DNA from: Streptomyces sp. HUAS CB01
Lineage (GTDB): Bacteria > Actinomycetota > Actinomycetes > Streptomycetales > Streptomycetaceae
Reading direction: 5' to 3'
NCBI RefSeq assembly: GCF_030406905.1
Contig: NZ_CP129137.1
Span: 310,001-374,000, forward strand
DNA: 64,000 nt
Shown: one piece after another, positions 42,850-50,134 of the stretch
Position numbering within the stretch: the first letter of the stretch is position 1
Layout of the letters: the number at the start of each line of letters is the position of its first letter
Notes under the pieces: generated by a model
Told to the model about the DNA's origin: nothing
Databases searched by the model: none
What the model saw: the letters and a program-made list of their open reading frames with translations, nothing else
Position numbers and translations under genes: made by a program

Positions 42850-43029
42850 GCGCGGGCGGACCGCGGGCATCCGAGGCCCCGCCCGGGCCCCTCCGGTGCG
42901 AGGACTACGCTGCTCGCTGATCGCGCGAGGAGGCGTGGCCACCGTGGCACCGGCCCGTACGACGGTCTGTCGCGGCGCCCGGACGGAAGCGGCGATCGGG
43001 CGATCACCGCCGCAGCGAAGGAGCCGGAG

Positions 43030-43671
43030 ATGCCCGAACCCACTCATGGCAGCGCGCCCGAGGCGACATGCTCGGCCGCCCTTCCCGGCGGAACGCGCCC
43101 GGGGCAGATCATCTTCCTGAACGGGACGTCCAGTTCGGGCAAGTCCAGCATCGCGAGCGAACTGCTCCGGATCCTGGACGAGCCCTACTTCCACATGCCC
43201 GTGGACGCCTTCCATGCGATGCGTTCCCGCCGGGAGATCGGCCCGGAGGCACTGCCGCAGGTGCTCCGGCGCACGTGGATGGGATTCCATCGGGCGGTGG
43301 CGGGCATGGCGGCGGCCGGCAACAACGTGGTGGTGGACCATGTGCTGAGCGAGGAGTGGCGCCTGCTGGACTGCCTGGAACTCTTCGACCCGAGGAGCGT
43401 CGTCCTGGTCGGTGTGCGGTGCGACCTCGAGGAACTGCGACGGCGCGAACAGGCCCGCGGCGACCGTCCGGTGGGACTTGCGGCCCGTCAGTTCCGGCAG
43501 GTCCACGCGCACGGTCCGTACGACGTGGAGTGCGACACGACGACGGCGGGCGCCGCTGAGTGCGCCCTGCAGATCAGCTCGTTCCTCGCCCGGCGGTCCT
43601 TTCCCACCGTGTTCGAGCGCCTCCGCACGAAACTGCTCCCGGGTGGGCACCCGAGCGCGGCCGAGGGCTGA
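43030..43671 (+). CDS. CPT-like P-loop phosphotransferase
   Basis: A 213-residue kinase related to chloramphenicol phosphotransferase. It has an additional 25-residue N-terminus, then QIIFLNGTSSSGKSSI with the Walker A GTSSSGKS at residues 32-39, D59 in MPVDAFHAM where CPT has its catalytic Asp, VVVDHVLSEEWRL, and VVLVGVRCDLEELRRREQARGD. It is a more distant member than the cpt gene at 2459, so the substrate may differ. ATG 43030 follows GAAGGAGCC. It is monocistronic. The C-terminus (TKLLPGGHPSAAEG) is not conserved. Confidence 0.85.
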   Translation: MPEPTHGSAPEATCSAALPGGTRPGQIIFLNGTSSSGKSSIASELLRILDEPYFHMPVDAFHAMRSRREIGPEALPQVLRRTWMGFHRAVAGMAAAGNNVVVDHVLSEEWRLLDCLELFDPRSVVLVGVRCDLEELRRREQARGDRPVGLAARQFRQVHAHGPYDVECDTTTAGAAECALQISSFLARRSFPTVFERLRTKLLPGGHPSAAEG

Positions 43672-43742
43672 TTTCCGGGCACTGGCATACGGGGCCTGCG
43701 CCCCTCGAGTGCCGCCACTCGGCGGCATGACAGCATCGGGGG

Positions 43743-44444
43743 ATGGTGGAACGGATCATTGCCGCGTGCGACGGGGCGTCGAAGGGGAACCCAGGACCGG
43801 CGGCCTGGGCGTGGGTCATCGCCGGTGCGGAGAGCGAGGTGGCGTCCTGGGAGGCGGGCCCCCTGGGCCGCGCGACGAACAACGTGGCGGAGCTCACGGC
43901 GTTGCGGCGGCTGCTGGAGTCCACCGACGCGGGTGTGCCGCTCGAGGTACGGATGGATTCGCAGTACGCGATGAAGGCGGTCACGACCTGGCTTCCGGGC
44001 TGGCGCCGCAAGGGCTGGAAGACCGCCGCCGGCACCCCGGTGGCCAACCGGGACCTGGTGGTGGCGATCGATGAACTGCTGGCGGGCCGGGACGTCGACT
44101 TCGTCCACACCCCGGCCCACCGGGTGGACGGGGACCCGCTGAACGCCGCTGCGGACGCTGCGGCAGGCCACGTCGCCCGCACCCAGGAGCCGGCCGGCTC
44201 GGCGTTCGGCCAGGCACTGCCGGCGGCCCAGTCACCGGCTCCGCCCGCGGCCCGCAGGGAATCACGCCGCCCGGACGGCACCAAGCGGCGCTCCTCGGCA
44301 GGACCGTCACGCGCTTCCGTCAAGGCGAGGTTCCCGGGCCGGTGCTCCTGCGGTCGCTCCTACGCCAAGGGCGAGACGATCACCAAGAACTCCGACGGCT
44401 GGGGCCATCCCTCCTGCGCCCCGGTCGCCGACAGCCCTTCGTGA
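43743..44444 (+). CDS. Ribonuclease HI with C-terminal cysteine-containing domain
   Basis: A 233-residue RNase H that cleaves RNA in RNA-DNA hybrids. The active-site acids are D10 (AACDGASKGNPGP), E50 (NVAELTALRRL), D72 (VRMDSQYAMK) and D138 (NAAADAAAG), and H127 (TPAHRVDGD) is conserved. After a Pro/Ala-rich linker, a short C-terminal domain FPGRCSCGRSYAKGETITK and GHPSC carries three Cys and a His, a likely zinc site similar to small domains found fused to nucleases. ATG 43743 or GTG 43746 could be the start. It is monocistronic. Confidence 0.9.
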   Translation: MVERIIAACDGASKGNPGPAAWAWVIAGAESEVASWEAGPLGRATNNVAELTALRRLLESTDAGVPLEVRMDSQYAMKAVTTWLPGWRRKGWKTAAGTPVANRDLVVAIDELLAGRDVDFVHTPAHRVDGDPLNAAADAAAGHVARTQEPAGSAFGQALPAAQSPAPPAARRESRRPDGTKRRSSAGPSRASVKARFPGRCSCGRSYAKGETITKNSDGWGHPSCAPVADSPS

Positions 44445-44467
44445 ACGCCTCCCGCCGTCGAGCCCCT

Positions 44468-44484
44468 CTTGCCTCTGAGGCAAG
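44468..44484. promoter_or_regulatory. Palindromic operator of the XRE-cupin operon
   Basis: CTTGCCT-CTG-AGGCAAG is a perfect inverted repeat with a 3-base spacer, 39 bases before the regulator start. A further TTGCCT at 44489-44494 lies 17 bases before CTCAAT, which could form the promoter and put the transcript start at or near the ATG. Confidence 0.7.
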
Positions 44485-44523
44485 ACATTTGCCTCCGGGG
44501 AACGGCTATGGCTCAATGGAGGC

Positions 44524-45201
44524 ATGCCCGAAGACGCCACCGCGATGAGCACCAGGGAGACGAGCGCCGCTCTCTCAAGTGTCGCATCACAACTCCGGGA
44601 CCTGCGCAAACGCAGTGGTCTCACCGTCGAGGCGGCCGCGGTACGACTGGGACTGTCCCCGGCGCACCTGTCCCGACTGGAGACAGGGCAACGGCAGCCG
44701 TCGTTGCCCATGCTGCTGACACTGGCCCGTATCTACGGCACCACGGTCTCGGACCTGCTCGGCGAGACCCCTCCCGACCGGGATCCCGTCATCCGGGCCT
44801 CGGCCACGGGGTCGGTGGGGGCGGACGGATGGACCTACTGGCAGGCCGGCGGGTCACGGCGGGCGATGCAGGCGCTGCGTGTGCACGTCCCGCCGAAGGT
44901 CCGGGACGAACTGGTCCGGGTCCACGCCGGTGAGGAGTGGCTCTACGTGCTCAAGGGCAGGCTCAAGCTCTCGCTCGGCGGCGAGGAGCACGTCCTCGAC
45001 CCGGGCGACTCCGCCCACTACGACAGCCTCACCCCCCACCGGATCACTGCCGTGCCGCCGGGGGGTGTGGACCTTCTCTTCGTCCACACGCTGCTGCAGA
45101 GCCACGCCAGTGATCTGTGCGTGGGAGGCGGGGAGCGTCCCACTCCGCTCGGCGCCGGGCGGCGCACGAGCCCTTCAGAAGGTGACGATCATGGTGAGTG
45201 A
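44524..45201 (+). CDS. XRE-family regulator with C-terminal cupin domain
   Basis: A 225-residue PuuR-type regulator. The N-terminal helix-turn-helix is VASQLRDLRKRSGLTVEAAA and RLGLSPAHLSRLETGQRQPS (residues 20-59). The cupin is VRVHAGEEWLYVLKGRLKLS and LDPGDSAHYDSLTPHRITA, with metal-type His/Glu residues. Such proteins sense small metabolites or metals. ATG 44524 sits directly behind GGAGGC, too close for a normal ribosome site, so the message may be leaderless or start at ATG 44545. Its 3' end overlaps the DUF6126 gene by 11 bases. Confidence 0.9.
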   Translation: MPEDATAMSTRETSAALSSVASQLRDLRKRSGLTVEAAAVRLGLSPAHLSRLETGQRQPSLPMLLTLARIYGTTVSDLLGETPPDRDPVIRASATGSVGADGWTYWQAGGSRRAMQALRVHVPPKVRDELVRVHAGEEWLYVLKGRLKLSLGGEEHVLDPGDSAHYDSLTPHRITAVPPGGVDLLFVHTLLQSHASDLCVGGGERPTPLGAGRRTSPSEGDDHGE

Positions 45202-45331
45202 GAAGACGGGCGTCGAGCGCGGAGACGGCAGGTTCCCGAAGGGGTTCGTCCTGCGCCTGTTCGCCTACATCGTGGCGGGGCACCTCGTGGCGGGCTTCCT
45301 CTACATGCTGTTCTCCGTCGGCGCGAAGTAG
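45191..45331 (+). CDS. DUF6126 small membrane protein
   Basis: A 46-residue protein: MVSEKTGVERGDGRFPKGF followed by a single hydrophobic helix, VLRLFAYIVAGHLVAGFLYM, and a short LFSVGAK tail. It matches the DUF6126 pattern and its usual place, overlapping the 3' end of an XRE-cupin gene (here 11 bases). The charged N-terminus and single helix suggest a membrane partner or regulator of small size. The function is unknown. Confidence 0.8.
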   Translation: MVSEKTGVERGDGRFPKGFVLRLFAYIVAGHLVAGFLYMLFSVGAK

Positions 45332-45380
45332 GCGCTCCGCAAAGCCGGCACGCGTCGCCGTCACCCCTGGTCACGTACGG

Positions 45381-45566
45381 TCAGACGAGACGCGGGTCTG
45401 CGAGCGGCATCACCCGGTCCGCGACGGGATCGAAGCCGAGCACGGGGTTGCCGTGGTCGCCTTCGGGGGTCATGACCACGGGGTTGCCCCCTGCAGCTCC
45501 TGAAGGTTCACGTCGAATCCGATCTCCTCGGCGGACGGCAGCCGGACGTCATGCCGCCCGTCGCAT
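45381..45566 (-). pseudogene. C-terminal remnant of an unidentified gene
   Basis: On the minus strand DGRHDVRLPSAEEIGFDVNL plus QELQG reads as protein, then one missing G near 45490 shifts the frame, and NPVVMTPEGDHGNPVLGFDP plus VADRVMPLADPRLV ends in a stop at 45381. The upstream part of the gene is absent. I do not recognise the family. The remaining 45567-45830 shows no gene. Confidence 0.4.
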
Positions 45567-45830
45567 CGGGCGGCGACAGCCGGTTTCACCCGGGCTGCGG
45601 AGGAGCCACCTGGCTCCGGCCGCCGCCGTGGCGCCGGTGCGGGGACGGGACGGGACGAGCAGCAGCAGCACGGTTGCCGCGCTCAACGCGGGTCCAACCG
45701 CAGCCGTCGTCGGGCCTTTCGGACGCAACGCAGGTGCGGTGCCGGTGATGCCGGGCAGTCGAAGAACGCCTCAACACCTCGTGGCGGGCAGCGAGGGCTC
45801 GCCACCCGCCACGAGAGGACGGCCAAACGT

Positions 45831-45917
45831 CTAGAACACCTGGAGGAAGCAGCCGACGGCGATCACGCCCGCTGCCGCTATCGAGGAAATCTTGATCAGG
45901 ATCTTCTGGGTCTTCAC
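45831..45917 (-). CDS. Tiny hydrophobic peptide, 28 residues
   Basis: A 28-codon frame begins at GTG 45917 directly behind a strong GGGAGG ribosome site. It starts VKTQKILIKISS, has a hydrophobic core AAAGVIAVG, then a single Cys and a LQVF end. The basic N-terminus and single hydrophobic span suggest a membrane-inserting peptide. It is below the size that gene finders report. It lies 79 bases downstream of the 58-codon gene on the same strand and may be in one transcript. Coding is inferred from ribosome site and composition only. Confidence 0.45.
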   Translation of the reverse strand: MKTQKILIKISSIAAAGVIAVGCFLQVF

Positions 45918-45996
45918 AAGTGCCTCCCGGAGACACGGCGTTCGCTTCGTTGAGGTCGGCGGTACTCGACCGCCGGGGAGGTCCGGTCGCCTCGGC

Positions 45997-46173
45997 TCAG
46001 AGGCACGTGCGCACGAGCCACTCGTCCGGGTTGTACGTGTACCTCGCGGAGTCCCGCGTCACAGCGGGACGTTCCTCGACCATGTCGTCCCACCGGATAC
46101 GCTCCGGCAGCCGCGAGAACCGCAGTTGACGTGCCACCTGGGCCTCGTCCGTGGCTCTGCCTTGGTTGTCCAT
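45997..46173 (-). CDS. Small hypothetical protein, 58 residues
   Basis: ATG 46173 lies 7 bases after GGAGGAGG and opens MDNQGRATDEAQVARQLRFS, followed by RLPERIRWDDMVEERPA and a C-terminus TYNPDEWLVRTCL. The frame is acidic, low in the Arg/Pro bias of noise frames, and ends with a Cys-Leu. I recall no named family, but its wording looks like a short conserved Streptomyces protein. It is followed by the 28-codon hydrophobic frame on the same strand. GTG 46179 is a less likely start. Confidence 0.6.
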   Translation of the reverse strand: MDNQGRATDEAQVARQLRFSRLPERIRWDDMVEERPAVTRDSARYTYNPDEWLVRTCL

Positions 46174-46331
46174 CTCCACGCCTCCTCCGTGCGGGACTCA
46201 CCGCACCGCATCCGACGGCAGTGGTTCCGTCGCTCCGGCGAGTCAGGACGGAATCGGTGCGTTTCCTCATGACTTCGCCGGATCCTGGAGCGGCGGTGCG
46301 GCTCAGCGAAGTACGATGCTCGCACGCACGC

Positions 46332-46354
46332 CGTCACCCGTCAAGGGGGTGACG
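46332..46354. terminator. Hairpin downstream of the CGNR gene
   Basis: CGTCACCC pairs with GGGTGACG over a 7-base loop, 47 bases after the CGNR stop. It also contains the GGTGAC core seen in the divergent operator region. Confidence 0.5.
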
Positions 46355-46400
46355 ATTGAGGCGGTGCGACCACGACGTCACCACGACACGGAAGGGCCCG

Positions 46401-46976
46401 TCAGGACGGCGAGCCGACGGAACGCGCCACCTTGCCACTCGCGCGCTTGCGCGCCCGGTAGGCCGCGGCCTTGATCTTGTTGCCGCACGGATCCATCTTG
46501 CACCACTCCCTGCGCGCCCCCCGGGAGCGATCGATGTAGAACTGGGTGCAGTCGGGATTCGCGCACTCCTTGAGCAGCGGCACTTCCGGGCCGCTGAGGA
46601 CCGCGACGGCATCACGGGCGACATGGGACAACGCCTGCTCGACGGTCGCCTCCACACTGCGCCCGGCATCGGTCAGCTGCGGCACGGGAGCCGGCCGGCG
46701 GGCCGCGGCGTTCACCAGACTCAGCGCTTCCGGGTCGTAGACGTCACCGTCGATCCTCGCGACGACCAGCTGATAGATCGCCTCACGCAGCGCCACCGCC
46801 CGGCGGAGGTCGTCCGGCCCGCACACGAGATCACGGTCCGTGATCCCGCCTTCACGAAACCACGAACTGAGACTTTCGGGCGAGTGCAGCATCTCCCGCG
46901 GGCTGGCGCTGCGACGAACACGCAGCGTTCCCGCGAAGTCGAGCGCCGGACTCCCGGCGGGAAAGCCATGTTCCAT
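46401..46976 (-). CDS. CGNR zinc-finger regulator (ABATE domain)
   Basis: A 191-residue putative regulator. The N-terminal ABATE domain spans FPAGSPALDFAGTLRVRRS and later ALREAIYQLVVARIDG. The C-terminal zinc finger is LKECANPDCTQFYIDRSRGARREWCKMDPCGN (Cys at about 140, 145, 161 and 166), with CGNKIKAAAYRARKR in place of the usual CGNR. Such proteins probably bind DNA. ATG 46976 has only a weak ribosome site. It is divergent from ohr, and three CAGGTGAC repeats lie between them, so it may control the ohr-msrA peroxide-defence genes. Confidence 0.88.
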   Translation of the reverse strand: MEHGFPAGSPALDFAGTLRVRRSASPREMLHSPESLSSWFREGGITDRDLVCGPDDLRRAVALREAIYQLVVARIDGDVYDPEALSLVNAAARRPAPVPQLTDAGRSVEATVEQALSHVARDAVAVLSGPEVPLLKECANPDCTQFYIDRSRGARREWCKMDPCGNKIKAAAYRARKRASGKVARSVGSPS

Positions 46977-46989
46977 ATCACCATTCTGA

Positions 46990-47136
46990 CAGGTGACATA
47001 TCGGTACGCAACGTTCCCCACCGCAACGCGACCGTCACGCCACGCCACCTCAGGCGGCGTCGACCCGGTCACGCGTCACCCGCTTGACAGGTGACGCTCC
47101 GCCTGCCACTATCGAGTCACCGCCTGAGCAGGTGAC
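46990..47136. promoter_or_regulatory. Three CAGGTGAC direct repeats in the cgnr/ohr interval
   Basis: CAGGTGAC occurs at 46990-46997, 47088-47095 and 47129-47136, all in the same orientation. One overlaps the -35 of the ohr promoter, one is next to the CGNR start codon, and one follows the likely ohr transcript start. This arrangement suits a regulator that blocks both divergent promoters. Confidence 0.6.
47084..47112 (+). promoter_or_regulatory. Predicted ohr promoter
   Basis: TTGACA (47084-47089) and CACTAT (47107-47112) are spaced 17 bases apart, giving a transcript start near 47119 and a leader of about 100 bases. The -35 box is a perfect consensus and is overlapped by a CAGGTGAC repeat. 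Confidence 0.6.
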
Positions 47137-47216
47137 GCGTGAGACGCCTCCCTGCCGAGAAGGCCTCTCGGCTTACGTGCCACGTAACGCCCCCCGACTC
47201 CCCCAGAGGACTTGCC

Positions 47217-47639
47217 ATGTCCAACAGCTACACCGCCGTTGTCAACGTCACCGGTGAGGGCCGCAACGGCGGCCGTGTCCAGTCCGACGACCGGCTGCTC
47301 GAGACCACGCTGTCGTACCCCAAGGAACTCGGTGGCGCCGGCACCGCCACCAATCCCGAGCAGCTCTTCGCAGCCGGCTGGGCAGCCTGCTTCCTCGGCG
47401 CCGTCCGCAAGGCCGCCGCCGAACGCAAGGTCACGCTGACGAGCACCGAGATCAACGCCCAGATCACCCTCGCGCACGGCGACGACGGCTACTCCCTCGC
47501 CGCAGTGCTCAATCTCGAGGTCGGCGGCGTCGACGACGACCGGGCGACCGAGCTCGCCGACGCCGCCCACCAGATCTGCCCCTACTCCAAGGCGATCCGC
47601 GGCAACATCCCCGTCACCATCCACGCCACCGCCGTGTGA
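47217..47639 (+). CDS. ohr: Organic hydroperoxide resistance protein
   Basis: A 140-residue Ohr/OsmC thiol peroxidase that reduces organic hydroperoxides. The reactive C58 is in FAAGWAACFLGAV and the second Cys C121 in HQICPYSKAIRGN. The N-terminal VTGEGRNGGRVQSDD and TNPEQLF blocks fit Ohr rather than OsmC. ATG 47217 follows GAGGACTTGCC. A perfect terminator follows, and msrA begins 183 bases downstream on the same strand. Unlike many ohr loci, no OhrR (MarR) is adjacent; the divergent CGNR gene is the neighbour instead. Confidence 0.93.
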   Translation: MSNSYTAVVNVTGEGRNGGRVQSDDRLLETTLSYPKELGGAGTATNPEQLFAAGWAACFLGAVRKAAAERKVTLTSTEINAQITLAHGDDGYSLAAVLNLEVGGVDDDRATELADAAHQICPYSKAIRGNIPVTIHATAV

Positions 47640-47679
47640 CCCGACGGGGAACCGGCCGGCCCTGACCGGCCCCTGATCC

Positions 47680-47724
47680 GGCGGTCCCGCATCGTGCCCG
47701 GCCCGACCCCGATGCGGGACCGCC
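47680..47724. terminator. Terminator after ohr
   Basis: GGCGGTCCCGCATC pairs perfectly with GATGCGGGACCGCC over a 17-base loop, 40 bases after the ohr stop. It separates ohr from msrA. Confidence 0.75.
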
Positions 47725-47822
47725 TCAGCCATGAACCACACCTCGTACGGACGCGCGGGGACGCCGGCACACCGCAAGGCACCCGGACCCGCGGCCGCTC
47801 GCGACAGAAGGCAGGAGCACAC

Positions 47823-48338
47823 GTGACGAACCGATCCCAGCAGAAGGCATGGCTGGCAGGCGGCTGCTTCTGGGGGATGCAGGACTTGCTGCGCAGGCTC
47901 CCGGGTGTGCTGAGCACCCGGGTCGGTTACAGCGGTGGCGACATGCCCCGGCCGACGTATCGCCGCCACGACGGCCACGCGGAGGCGATCGAGATCACCT
48001 TCGATCCCGACGCGACGGACTACCGCGCCGTCCTGGAGTACTTCTTCCAGATCCACGACCCGACCACGAGGAACCGTCAGGGGAACGACATCGGCTCGAG
48101 CTACCGCTCCGCGATCTTCCATCTCGACGACGAGCAGCGGCGCGTGGCCGAGGAGACCATCGCCGACGTCGAGGCGTCGGGCCTGTGGCCGGGAAAGGTG
48201 GTGACCGAAGTCGTCCCTGCCGGCGAGTTCTGGGAGGCCGAGCCCGAGCATCAGGACTACCTGGCGCGCTACCCGGACGGCTACACCTGCCACTTCCCGC
48301 GCCCCGGTTGGCGGCTGCCGAAGCGGTCCGCCTCCTGA
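47823..48338 (+). CDS. msrA: Peptide methionine (S)-S-oxide reductase
   Basis: A 171-residue MsrA that repairs oxidised methionine. [13 protein letters not shown] carries the catalytic C15, [15 protein letters not shown] follows, and [12 protein letters not shown] and [20 protein letters not shown] complete the fold. The C-terminal resolving Cys is TCHFP. GTG 47823 follows GGCAGGAGC. Together with ohr it forms an oxidative-repair block, though a terminator lies between them. Electrons would come from thioredoxin. Confidence 0.93.
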   Translation: MTNRSQQKAWLAGGCFWGMQDLLRRLPGVLSTRVGYSGGDMPRPTYRRHDGHAEAIEITFDPDATDYRAVLEYFFQIHDPTTRNRQGNDIGSSYRSAIFHLDDEQRRVAEETIADVEASGLWPGKVVTEVVPAGEFWEAEPEHQDYLARYPDGYTCHFPRPGWRLPKRSAS

Positions 48339-48375
48339 TCCGGTTCCCTGCGGGGCGGTCGGCGCCTTCCGGTCC

Positions 48376-49845
48376 TCAGGGAGTGAGCACCTCGCGGGCG
48401 ATCTCCCGGGCCAGTTTCACGATGACCGGAATCGCCGCGGTGATGAACAGGGAGCCGAACGTCAGGTCCCCCAGTGCGTAAAAGCACTCCTGGGACCCGC
48501 CGTCGGCGACGAGCCGGTTGGTCTCTCGGCGCACCCGCAGCCCTCCGTGCGGGTGCGCCGAGGCCGCGGATGACGCGATCAGGGACCGGACGAGCGGCGC
48601 CGCGGCCGGGGGAACCCGGTGCGGCGCGACGGAGCCGGCGTTGATCACCGTGCCGGCGTGGATCGTACGACCGTCCGCGGTGGCGCTGAACCCCTCCCCG
48701 GTGCGGCGGACGTCGTCCAGTCCGCCCACGACGTGGAGCCGGCCCGCCTCGCTCATCGCCAGCAGACGGGCCCCGGTGGACGGTGGCATCGGGCAGCACA
48801 GCGAATGGACGGCACGGTAGTGGCGGCGCAGGAGCTCGTCGCGGTCCCGGTACGGCATCAACGGCCAGACGTCGACGGCGACGGGCAGGGTCTGCTGCAG
48901 GATGCGCAGCCCAAGGCCCTGCCCGTGGACGAGGTCCAGTTGGCGCCGCAGCCGGCGTACCGGATCCTCGCGGAGCAGCGCGAACTCGGTCTCGAGCTCC
49001 GCGAAGTCCTGCCCCGCGGAGGTGAGTTCGTCACGCAGCACCCCGACGACGGCGCTGAAGGGGACCTCTCCCCCGTCGCTCAGCGCCCGGAAGTGGTCGG
49101 GAGTGAAATGCCGCAGGGTGTGGACGACCGGCTGCTGGCGGACCGCGGGCAGCACCCCGTGCCGGGACAGCAGGAAGACGGGGCCCTGGTGCCCGCCGGC
49201 CCGCAGGGCGAGAGCCACGTCCACGGCGGTCAGGCCCGTGCCCAGGACGGCGACCGTGTGCTGCGGGTCGATGCCGGCCAGGGTCCTGGCCACCGGATAG
49301 GGGTCGGGGACGAACCCCGGTTCCGGCCCGTCCAGAGCGAACCCGTCGTCGGGCACGCCCGCTCCGATGCACAGGACGACGCGGTCGGCTTCGTGCCGTG
49401 TGCCGCGTTCCGTGGTCAGTACGGCTCCTCCCGCGGCCGGGGTCGCGTCGACGATCCGCTCCCGTACCAGGCGGACCTTCCCTCCACGCTCGTCGAGCCG
49501 GGCCATGCTCTGCTGCGCCACGGATTCCAGATAGTCGCCGAAGACCGCCCGCGGAGGGAAGGCCGCGACGTCGAAGGGACTGGCCTCCCGCAGGGCTCCG
49601 GTCTGCCAGCGGCGGTCGGCGAGCCAGCGGTCGAAGTGACGGGTGTCCCCCGCGCGGACCGACATGGCGCGCGACGGGAGGTTCACCAGGATGCAGTCGG
49701 CGTCCCGCTGGTACGGGCGGCCACGCCACAAACGGTCCGACGGCTCGAACACGGTGACCGCGGCAGGGGGTCCGGACGCCTGGGAGAGCGCGTCCAGCAG
49801 GCACACCGCTCCCCCACCGCCCCCGACGATCGCGATCTCGCGCAT
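48376..49845 (-). CDS. FAD/NAD(P)-binding oxidoreductase (NAD_binding_9 type)
   Basis: A 489-residue flavoprotein. EIAIVGGGGGAVCLLDALSQ is the FAD Rossmann site at residues 3-22, VAVLGTGLTAVDVALALRAG the second dinucleotide site, and GDYLESVAQQ, DRVVLCIGAGVP and YALGDLTFGSLFITAAIPV are the shared blocks. It resembles the FAD_NAD_binding_9 group associated with amino-acid or siderophore N-hydroxylation-like enzymes, but no partner is in view. ATG 49845 has a poor ribosome site; GTG 49851 is an alternative behind AAAGG. Convergent with msrA, with 37 bases between stops. Confidence 0.85.
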   Translation of the reverse strand: MREIAIVGGGGGAVCLLDALSQASGPPAAVTVFEPSDRLWRGRPYQRDADCILVNLPSRAMSVRAGDTRHFDRWLADRRWQTGALREASPFDVAAFPPRAVFGDYLESVAQQSMARLDERGGKVRLVRERIVDATPAAGGAVLTTERGTRHEADRVVLCIGAGVPDDGFALDGPEPGFVPDPYPVARTLAGIDPQHTVAVLGTGLTAVDVALALRAGGHQGPVFLLSRHGVLPAVRQQPVVHTLRHFTPDHFRALSDGGEVPFSAVVGVLRDELTSAGQDFAELETEFALLREDPVRRLRRQLDLVHGQGLGLRILQQTLPVAVDVWPLMPYRDRDELLRRHYRAVHSLCCPMPPSTGARLLAMSEAGRLHVVGGLDDVRRTGEGFSATADGRTIHAGTVINAGSVAPHRVPPAAAPLVRSLIASSAASAHPHGGLRVRRETNRLVADGGSQECFYALGDLTFGSLFITAAIPVIVKLAREIAREVLTP

Positions 49846-50134
49846 ACGGGCCACGCCGTGCACCTTTCGCCTGCCGACGGCCGTGGCGGCGGCTCGCCAC
49901 CGGAGTGCCGGGCACATCTCCCATTCTGCTCCCGTGACCACGGTCGGCCACCTCGGGAGCGTGCGCCTGAGCCCGGCGTGCACCTGTGTCCGTGGCCGGT
50001 CGGGGCCGATGAGCGTCCGGTGGGGCACTGGGTCTCCAGGGCCTGCTCCCCCGGTCGCCCCGCGCGTGTTCCCGGCCCCGCCACCGCGCCTCGTGCCTCG
50101 CCGCCGGCGCACGACGCGCACGGCGGCGCGGGCC

